From contig JABYQQ010000010.1 in assembly GCA_022605405.1 (NCBI GenBank), forward strand, positions 868,001-932,000: a stretch of DNA of 64,000 nt, read 5' to 3'. The translations under genes and the position numbers were made by a program. The stretch is from Earliella scabrosa (taxonomy: Eukaryota; Basidiomycota; Agaricomycetes; Polyporales; Polyporaceae). The notes beneath the pieces were generated by a model, which was not told where the DNA came from, did not search any database, and was given only the letters and a program-made list of their open reading frames with translations. Positions 55,850 to 64,000 of this stretch are shown here, one piece after another. Each line of letters starts with the position of its first letter. Position 1 is the stretch's first letter.

Positions 55850-58734
55850 ATGCCTCTCCTCGACCTCCCCGCGGAACTCATCGTCTACATCGCGTCGCTG
55901 CTGCCTTCCAATGACCTGCTTGCTGTTCAACAAGTCTCTGTCAGGCTGCGCGACCTCATCAAGTCCAGTCTAGCTCTGCAATATCTCATTGAGCTCCATG
56001 TCGCAGGCATGGTCGACAATCCTGCTTCGCGGCTTGTTCCCGGGGATCGACTGCGCATACTGCGGCAGAAGGAGACTGCGTGGAGGTCCCTAGACCTATC
56101 GGAACGGAAGGTACTTCCTCTCCAGCACAATCCATCCGGAATATACGACCTCACTGGCGGCGTCCTGCTACTCGGCGAGCGAAGACAGCCGGAAAGCCAC
56201 ACGGGTACCGACAGTGTCCACACTGTTCACCTGCAATCTGCCTTCCGCAACTCACAAGATGATGCGGAAGTGAAGCCGCCGCTATGGCGCACTGTAGACC
56301 TAGGGAAACAGGTCATCGATGTCGGTCTGTCGATTCAAGAACATGACCTGCTCGCCATCGTCACATACTCGTGAGTGTATCCCTAACCTTTCGCGTCTCG
56401 TCGTCCCTCGGAATCTTTCCACAAACCACCCAATCGCTGTGCTCGTGGTCCACCTCGTCTCTTCGTTCCTCCCGGGTCCGCGTCTGAACCACTTGAGAAT
56501 GCGCACTGTGGGTGGTTACAGTCCGCTCATGACGCGAGCGCATGTCCTTGAATCGCACAACAGACAAAAGCGCATACTGCACCATGTGATAGGCGTTCTA
56601 TAGGCGGGCCGACAGGCAAAAACTGGCCAAAAGGCAGTCTATGGCCGTGCGATAGGTTAGCTTGGCCAAATCTGCACGCATATAACCCGCCTATCGCCCG
56701 GTGCAATATTTTGTGGTGCCCGGAGTGTCATGCTTATCATGGCTATGATCCTGCTTGACACCCAGACAGCCGTCTTGTTGTGCATCCTACTAATGCACAA
56801 GCTCCTTCGTCTCGACCTCATGCATCACGAGCGTCCCTGAGCGAACATATATCCACCTTCTGCGTCTCCTCCCATGGTGACTTTCTCCAAAGCACCGCTA
56901 TGTTCATTCTGTGGATGCGTGTTTCTCGTATTTTTGAGTTCTCCGTGGTTCACGCTCTAATAGATCGGTGTACATGCGCATTGTGGATGGCTATTCATCA
57001 CCTAGTTTCGTTGCGCCTTGTTCGCTTCACTGACACAACCAATCACAGCTATGTCAACTCAGCCCAACTATACGCGTCTATCGACATTCACTTAATCCAG
57101 CACTCGACCGGACAGCCGCATCCCGCTGCAGCTAGGCCTGTCCTCCACTTTGACAACATCCACTATCTCCCTGGTCACTGCAGCATAATGCTTGAAGTGG
57201 CCGGCGACACCCTTTGCTTCTTGCTTAACAACTATTTCCCGTTCGTGAGCGCCGATCCTGTCACCCTAGTCGTCTACAACTGGAAGACTGGGCATCCTGT
57301 AGTGGTGAGCTATCGAGCATGGCGTGCAGTAGAACATTGATGACAGAACGCACAGGGCCAGAAACGCATATACTCCGATCCCACCATGTTCAACTCGTTT
57401 ATCCTCCTTTCTCCCGACACGGTCGTCCTGCCCATCATCCCCACCAATGCCCTAGAGATCTGTAATTTTGCCAAGGAGCTCGCCGCGCCTCCGCCCCCTC
57501 CATACCAGGGCGAAGGGCCGCCACCGCCGACTGATGTCCCGCTCCTGGAGACGAGCTGCATCCTCAACCTGCCAGCGCTAAAGTCAGGCGCGCTGGTGTT
57601 GCGCATGACGTGCCGTTGCGAACCTAACCCGCGAGGCGGTCCTGGCTCGGCTACTTTCCAGGACACACAGGTGCCGTTCAAGTCCAACCCAGACACCGCG
57701 CTGATGATCCTGCACATGCACATCCGTCTCCCACTCAACACCTCGCGCATGTACACCTTGATCGTCCACCGCTCGTCGCTGCTACAAATCGTCCGCGCCG
57801 CGCTCGACGAACGGCAGAGCAAACGGGAGCTCCTCTCCTGCCTGCGCATGCAGACAGCTTTGTCTGAGGACGTGGATCTGAAGCGGTTTGCGGGTGACGC
57901 GGCGGAGGAGGAAGAGGAGGAACAACCGGCGGTGTTGGATTGGACGGACTGGGGCCCGCGGGTGACGCGCTGGTTCCAGGACGAGCTTGCCGGCACGCGA
58001 TGGATCACGACGACGTGCGGGCAGCGGCTGATACGGGTCAAGAGCCGCAACGGGCAGATGCGCCTGCACGTGTACGACTTCAACAGGCTCGCGCTGAAGC
58101 GCTTCCTGCACGAGCGCGCCCTCCAGGGTGAGCCGTTTGGTTCGCGGCGGGGCGAGAGCATCCTGGAGGCCGGGTTCCACGAGTTTCCGCGACGAGGGGT
58201 GGACATTGACGAGGCCGACGATGACGACGACAACGACGGTGAAGGGGGCAACGGGCAGGCCCTGAACATTATGGATTACGAGAACATCGACATGGGGTTC
58301 GGGCTGGGCGCCGTGGACGGTCCGATCCTCGTTGGCTGGCTGGCTGACCTCGCCGAGGAGCCCCAGGACGTCGCGATGCTGGACGACCCTCGCGAGCCGG
58401 TTGCTTCCAGCGGAGAGACTGCAGAGACTTCGTCCCCACCGTTGCACCTGAAGCGGAAGGTGATGCTGGGAACGACGGTCATCGCGGAGTCGTCGGTGTG
58501 GGAGGAGCAGATGGAGTCGTCGCTGCCGTACATCGAGACGAGCGTGCCACTGGGGGACGAGTACGAGAGCGCGCTGGTCGACGAGGATATCATCATTGGT
58601 TTGAAGGTGAGTTGTCTTGCTGGCGGCTGCGCTTTCGGTCGGACTGACGCATGTCATTGAAATTGCAGATGGATCAGAATGGACGGCATATTACGGAGGT
58701 TGTGCTTCATCGTATGGGTGGACCTGTAGAGTAG
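55850..58734 (+). CDS. F-box protein with oversized intron, agaricomycete type
   Basis: Probable SCF receptor of about 680 residues. The F-box LLDLPAELIVYIASLLPSND starts at residue 3, continues through QQVSVRLRDLIKSSLALQY, then IELHVAGMVDNPASRLVPGD. Later blocks match the paralogue group: IDIHLIQHSTGQPHP, PVLHFDNIHYLPGHCSIMLE, YFPFVSADPVTLVVYNWKTG, MFNSFILLSPDTVVLP, then a large last-but-one exon with an acidic run (IDEADDDDDNDGEGG) and a final short exon ending HRMGGPVE. The intron at 56371-57048 is 678 nt and contains a small element with terminal inverted repeats; splicing (phase 2) joins VTYS to YVNSAQLY. The stop TAG is at 58732-58734. The target is unknown. Confidence 0.85.
56574..56709. 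mobile_element. MITE-like element in F-box intron
   Basis: A 136-bp segment with imperfect terminal inverted repeats of 22 nt. The left repeat at 56574-56595 and the reverse complement of 56688-56709 agree at 18 of 22 positions, sharing TTGCACC/CTGCACC and a perfect GATAGGCG. The internal sequence has no coding capacity. No clear target-site duplication is visible. A non-autonomous DNA transposon is the simplest reading, but a chance or structural repeat is possible. No second copy was noticed in the window. Confidence 0.5.
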
Positions 58735-60053
58735 ATGATCGGGGAGGGGGGGTTAATGGACATGTTGATGTGTAGGTGGTTCATGCAGAGTGGCCGTAGG
58801 TGGGCTGATGATTGCCACCTTGTAGTCGCTTCTGTCTTTTTGCGTTATGCAAGGAGCGGTAAGTCCACGAGTTCAAACTGAATCACAACGCACAATTATA
58901 GATGTGTTCAATCGTCTGATCGGTGGTCTACAACGGTTCTTGAGTTCCCTTCAAACCAAGAAGCATCGTCTGGGACTCGTCAAATGACTCGCAGTGCACG
59001 ACTCTCGCGCAATTTCATTCCCTGTCTGTGTTCCTCGGCTGCCATGAAGCAAGCAAGGCAAGCAGGCAGGCGTTAAACGCGACCCGGCGGAAGTCCAGGA
59101 TCACGCGGGAGGACGTCCGGTACTCGACGCGGATCATGCGGTGAGTACGACACCCAAATGACGGAGCGTGCCATAGAACTGGCTGGGCGAGATGCTGGAG
59201 CGTGAACACTGCAGGACCGTGACGCTTTGCTTGGGGTCCCACCCTGCGAGGGGCTCACCGTCGGTGCAGCAGGTATGTTCAACCTTTGCTTGCACATTCG
59301 AGGCATACAATTTTACGTCCACGCTCAGGCTGGTGTTCCTGGTGAACAGACCCGCACGAGATCTCCCCGTTCACGGTGTTCAACGTTCAACACGAACAGG
59401 GTGTAGCTCGGCAATGCACTGTAAGAGCTCTGGGCCCCGCGTAATAGCTAAGCGCTCGAGGCTGCGGACCGGGACCCGGGAGGCGCCCGCTCATGCCGCA
59501 CTCTCGGCGCACATCATTGCCAAGAAACACAACACAGTACCACTCATCCACGTTTCCCTGCCTGCACCTTCGATGTCCTGACGTCTGGCGGACTGACAAA
59601 TACCGACGATTACCAACTCGTGCGCGGAAGTTACTCCGCCAGGTCCCATAGGGGAAAAACAGTTTGCGCATAATGAACGGACGCCTGGACCTTCTTGAAT
59701 GGTTCAGGAGCTTGCAAAGCAGAAAGAACGTGCAGCAACGGTGGATGGTGGGTGCTCGTCTGCGCAACTTCGTGCCTTGATGGAGGAGTGCTGACGACAT
59801 GAGCTATCGCAGGTTATCGTGTAGCCCTCTTCGGCGTTTGCTGGCGGGCACGCGAACGTTGCTTCGTGCCAAGAGCCCGCCTTTGAGCGCGAAATCACTG
59901 CTCGGACGTTCGGCTTGGCTCGCGTCGTAGGCGACCATCCCGCCCCGACGCACGTTCGTCCGTCTCTCACACCTCTCTTCATTCAAAAGCGAGGCAGCAC
60001 ACGCGACATGGAAAGCAGGCTCGTCCAGCTCACACTCTCTCTGACTTTTCGTC
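58735..60053. other. Intergenic with a possible gene remnant
   Basis: About 1.3 kb between the F-box and alkaline phosphatase genes. On the minus strand, about 59045-59290 reads GC-biased codons for about 30 residues (IRVEYRTSSRVILDFRRVAF) and a neighbouring piece, but no start, domain or complete splice model could be built. A short run of near-repeats (AAGCAAGCAAGGCAAGCAGG) is at about 59045-59070. I would not call a gene. Confidence 0.4.
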
Positions 60054-62487
60054 ATGGCCTTCACGCGGCTCGTCGTCTTCGCGGCCCTCGCGGCAAGCTC
60101 CACCCTTGTCTACGCGCAGGATCCTTCGACCTGCGCGCTCCCGCCCCTCCAGACGGCTTGGGAGTACGAGGCCGCCGTCAAGAACCCCGGCACCGACCAT
60201 GGCGCGCCCTTCGTTGCCCAGGGTAAGAACTGGCAGGGTCAGCCCAAGAAGGCTAAGGGATGGCGTCAGGTTAAGAATGTCAGTTCGTTTGGCTCTCTCG
60301 TACTACCCTGTCTCTAACTCCCGAGTGTTACACAGGGTCCGAACCTCGTTCGTCCACTTGCGCGTCCCAAGCTGATTGCAACCCACAGTGATCTTGACCA
60401 TCCCTGACGGTTTCGGTCCTGCCAGCGAGGTGAGAGACATGTCACACGACTCTGAGCGCTCTCCGAAATACAGGTCGTCTGACCTGAAGTGTCTCAGGCC
60501 TTGGCACGTAACTTCGTTCAATGGAAGAACACCCAGGGCTGGAACAAGGTCCTCGCTTCCGACACTATCCAGGTCGGCGCGGTCCGCACTCGTTCCACCG
60601 ACTCTCTTGTTACCGACTCGGCTGCCTCTGCTACTGCATACTCCTGCGCTATCAAGGTATGCTCGCTGTCCTACGGCTCTTCGAAGTGGTCTCTTATACA
60701 CTAGCGATCAGACCTACAACGGTGGTATCGCCGTCGATGAAGATGGAAACCCTTGTGGTACTGTGCTCGAGGCTGCGAAGGCTGCCGGTTTCAAGACCGG
60801 TCTCATTGCGACGTCCCGTATCACCGTGAGTCCTTTGCATACCGTACATCTTGTGCACACGACACCTCAACATGAGCGGTTCATAGCACGCGACCCCTGC
60901 CTCTTTTGCCTCGCACGTCTGGGATCGTGACCAGGAGCACATCATCGCTGAACAGCTCGTGGGCAACACTCCTCTCGGCCCCACCGTCGACGTCCTCCTC
61001 GGCGGCGGCTTCGGTTTCTTCTTGCCCAACAGTACCTCCGGCTCGAGCCGCCCCGATGGCGTCGACGTCTTCGAGTACGCGCGCAAGCAGGGCTACAACG
61101 TCTTCACTGATCGCGCAGGCTTCGATGCCCTCAAGGGCGGCAAGGCCAAGGCTGCCACTAAGCCTTACCTCGGGTTGTTCACTCGGTCTCACATGAGCTA
61201 CGAGGTTCGTATGTCTGTTGCACGGGATATGACAGAGATGCTGACACGCTGCCAGATCGACCGTGACCCCGCTAAGGAACCTAGCCTGGTCGAGATGGCG
61301 AAGACTGCCATCAACAGCTTGAAGGAGGCTACCAAGCACAGCGACAAGGGTTACTTCATCGTGCGTTCACTGTTTTCTGACTATTCTGTCGTGCCTATAC
61401 TTAATCGAGCCAATCTTGTCTAGATGGTTGAGGCATCTGTATGCATATCTTATCAATCTCGCCCGTCCGCGACTCTGACAAGTCATTGTTAGCGTATTGA
61501 CCACGCCGGCCATGGAAACGACGCCGTCGCCCACCTCCACGATATCATCGAGTACAACGAGCTCGTCGAGTACCTCAAGTCCGTGGTCGACGATGACAAG
61601 TGGGGTCAGACCGTCATGCTCGGCACGGCTGACCACGAATGTGGTGCCTTGACCTTGGTGAGCGCTACCTCTTCGCAGTGTTGGCTGAAGACATGCTGAA
61701 CCTCGGTCTTCTGTGCTGTGTAGGGCGGTATCGTCACCACCGGCGAGTACCAGTGAGTCGCTTCGCAAGTACATCATCGCGCGTTCGCATGCTGACGTGT
61801 TGATCTGTCGCGCGGCGCAGATGGTCCCCCAGCGCGCTCGACGCCGGCCAGCACTCTGCAGAGTTCCTCAACAGCCAGTGGTCCAAGTTCACCGGCGCCG
61901 ACCAGGACGGCTTCCTCAAGGACATCTTCGCTCAGTACGGCATCTTCGACCCCAAGTACGTCGCGCTCTACCTTCCCCCCTCTGGGCGCGGATGCTGACC
62001 GGCCCTTCCTTCCTCGCCTCCCAGCACCACCGAGATTGAGGTAGCCAAAGAGTACAAGGCGAAGGGCAGGTCCATCGAGATGCACCTCGGGCAGTCAATC
62101 AACCGCCGCGCGATGCTCAAGTGGGGCTCTGTACGTCTCTCCATCCTCATCTCATCTCCCTCATCTCCTCTGCGCTACTTGTTCCCTACTGACCCCGCCT
62201 ACGCACACACACAGGGCGGCCACTCTGCTGTCGACGTGAACCTGATCGCGTACGGGCCGCAGAGCGAGAAGCTCGTCGGGAACCACGACAACACCGAGGT
62301 CGGGCTCTTCATCGCGGACGTGCTCAAGCTTGACCTGCCCGCGGTCGCCGACCGGCTGAACGCGAAGAAGAACGAGCGCTGGCTCGTCGACGTCGTCGGC
62401 CGCGACAAGGTCGAGGACGGCGTGCACGCGAAGCGCGGCCTCGAGGAGCGCGGCTGCGGCTGCGGCGTCGACCACCACTTGATGTGA
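60054..62487 (+). CDS. Secreted alkaline phosphatase
   Basis: Extracellular or vacuolar phosphomonoesterase that frees inorganic phosphate using two zinc and one magnesium ion. Signal peptide MAFTRLVVFAALAASSTLVYA. The motifs are complete: ILTIPDGFGPASE (first metal Asp), VTDSAASATAYSCAIK (nucleophile Ser), ASRIDHAGHGNDAVAH, TADHECGALTLGG, and GGHSAVDVNLIAYGP. The C-terminus is charged and ends ERGCGCGVDHHLM with a Cys cluster. About 10 introns. After exon 1 (60054-60278) the frame is kept only by a 16-nt microexon (60336-60351) followed by a 37-nt intron, which gives VKNGPNLVLILTIPDG; this part is tentative. The stop ends at 62487. Confidence 0.9.
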
Positions 62488-63043
62488 GCTCTTCTGGGCG
62501 TGTTTGCAGTATTAAGTGGGGAAGAATGGCGATGGACCGGGGAAAATTATCTATCCTTATAGTGTGCTCAGCAAGATGGTGTGCTCAGCGATAGGCTGGA
62601 GGGGCGGGTACGCTACGAGTGTAAAATAATCTGTCGTGTTGTTGTAGCGTCTGTGCTTGTTGCCAGACAATGGTCTCGCTCGTTTATAGATCCAGACATG
62701 TTTCTGGTACGCGCGTGCGGTGTGTGCGCGACCATCGAGCCCTCAGGCTTCAGTTTTCTGCCGGAATGAGGCATGTCCCATGCCGCCACCCTGGCCAGCT
62801 TCACAACCCCGTCTTGAGCCGGCATCTGCGTACTGCTATCTATGCCTGCAACGAACGGTCATAAAGGGGAGACAGGGGGAGACGATGGTCAGAACCAGTG
62901 ACCTGCATTGGCAAGTCCCAATCGAGGAAAACGATGCGAAAGTCGGGTATTAGTGCTACAAACAAGGATGCTACAAGAAATGACACAGAGCCAAACAGAT
63001 GGTGCCCACCACACCTCAGGTCACCTCCTATTGGCCATGACGA
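62488..63043. other. Intergenic, convergent gene ends
   Basis: About 555 bp between alkaline phosphatase and Sin1. It is AT-richer than the exons, with no gene seen. It holds the 3' untranslated regions of both. Confidence 0.5.
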
Positions 63044-64000
63044 TCATACCATCATCGGCCTCGTCGCCGTCCCTATCCTCGTGTTCCGCCTCGAAGCCTT
63101 CCCGCCGCCCGGCTTCTCCATCGCCGCCTTCAAGCTCTTGATCGTCGACACAATTTCGCCTGCGACGCACATGAGCCAGAGTGCACACCACAAAAGGCTG
63201 AACGAATCGAAAGAGAGGATAAAAAAGCAGACGTACCCGCGAGCTTCGGGTTCTCCGCCTCGAACTCGTACCGCTTGTTCCGGTCCGCGCCGCTGTGCAC
63301 AACGAGCTTGAACGTCGCGCTGTTCTTGCTCGACTGCTGGCACGCGACGACGCTCTTGAGGTGGTACGAGGACGTCTTGCCGCTGTCGAAGACATGCTTC
63401 GCCTTGGTGACGGTTGGGATGATCTGCGCGGCGCTGTCAGCCTCAGGAGAGCATCAGAAGGACGCTGGAGAAACGCACGTGGATGTACCCGCCGTCGATG
63501 GTCAACATGCGGGCGCTGCGGGTAACCATCATGGGCATCTTGCGATACACGGTGTATTTCTGACCACTAGCGAGTCAGAGTCCGATGCCGACGGTTGTGA
63601 GAACAGAGACTCACCCTGTACGCGGTCGTGTAGTCGAGCAGTGAACTCAACGTCTGCTCCTTCGTGTCCACATCATTGACGAAGATCGACGCTACGCATG
63701 CACCATGTGTCAGCCACACTCGCCAACGTGGCATCGAGAGAGTGTTCGCACCATTCGGGTCAGTGGTGCCCTTCCTGTCGCGGACCTCGACGCCGTACTC
63801 GCGAAGCATGTTCCTCTTCATGAGGATCAGCTCGCGTTTGCCCTGCAGGCTGCGCACCGTGCGGTCAAGCGGAATGTGCATCTTGGAGCTGCCGACCTCG
63901 ACGACGAGCGCGTAGTCCTTCGGATCGCTGAGCTTGCGCTTGGAGCACACGGCATCGAGGACCTCCGCCAGGTACATCCCTCCTGAGCTATTCACACACA
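63044..64000 (-). CDS. TORC2 subunit Sin1/AVO1, C-terminal part (5' cut by window)
   Basis: Scaffold subunit of the TORC2 kinase complex, acting at the plasma membrane in actin, lipid and stress control. Only the C-terminal part is in the window. The Ras-binding-domain-like region is seen in MYLAEVLDAVCSKRKLSDP, YALVVEVGSSKMHIPLDRTV and LILMKRNMLREYG. The C-terminal PH domain follows: KYTVYRKMPMMVTRSARMLT, IIPTVTKAKHVFDSGKTSS, YHLKSVVACQQSSKNSATFK and RNKRYEFEAENPKLAGEIVS. It ends TATRPMMV at 63044. At least four short introns are spliced out; the exon at the window edge seems to begin about 63988 after an acceptor. Upstream domains, including the CRIM region, must lie beyond 64000. Confidence 0.88.

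Noticed and set aside
59045..59290. GC-biased minus-strand stretch between F-box and phosphatase genes
   Set aside because: Two short pieces look coding but cannot be joined into a gene and match no family. It is noted as a possible remnant only.

Overview
The window looks like nuclear DNA of a filamentous basidiomycete, most likely a wood- or litter-associated member of the Agaricomycetes. Four things point that way. Nearly every gene is cut by many short introns (about 50-65 nt, GT-AG, with CTRAY-like branch points). Codons are GC-rich at the third position. Genes sit on both strands with no operons. The families are typical: cytochrome P450, VAO-type FAD oxidase, GH28 polygalacturonase, SGNH esterase and divergent F-box proteins. 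I found no CRISPR array, rRNA, convincing tRNA, intact transposon or viral gene. All gene models were spliced by eye from the sequence, so small exons and start codons are the weakest parts.

Layout. 1-274: C-terminus of an unidentified gene (+). 794-2782: RUS/DUF647 protein (-). 3138-19345: a redox-rich stretch with a P450 (-), a divergent secreted VAO-type FAD oxidase (+), an aldehyde dehydrogenase (+), the histidine methyltransferase HPM1/METTL18 (+) and an aldo-keto reductase (+). 19621-33330: F-box protein (-), SPATA20-like protein (+), small DUF6914-like protein (+), NIPA magnesium transporter (-), Xaa-Pro aminopeptidase P (+), SET-domain protein (-). 33861-44062: F-box protein (+), secreted SGNH esterase (-), extended SDR with a damaged NAD(P) glycine motif (-), DCR2-like phosphoesterase (-), scavenger decapping enzyme DcpS (+). 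44499-51186: two divergent, mostly disordered proteins of unknown function (1,316 and 684 residues). 52492-62487: secreted polygalacturonase, mitochondrial-type J-domain protein, a third F-box protein and a secreted alkaline phosphatase, all (+). 63044-end: C-terminal part of the TORC2 subunit Sin1/AVO1 (-), cut by the window edge.

How they fit together. Most genes are unrelated housekeeping functions: mRNA cap scavenging, TORC2 signalling, peptide turnover, magnesium transport, protein histidine methylation. Four secreted hydrolases (GH28, SGNH, alkaline phosphatase, DCR2-like) fit saprotrophic nutrition. The only neighbourhood that might form a pathway is P450 / FAD oxidase / aldehyde dehydrogenase, perhaps with the aldo-keto reductase; this is inferred from adjacency and chemistry only.

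I did not find a clearly new system. The most useful leads are three likely GC-AG introns, a 136-bp element with terminal inverted repeats inside an oversized F-box intron, the SDR whose nucleotide-binding glycines are replaced, the bidirectional pair of large unknown proteins, and possible alternative-start mitochondrial forms of aminopeptidase P and the SPATA20-like protein.
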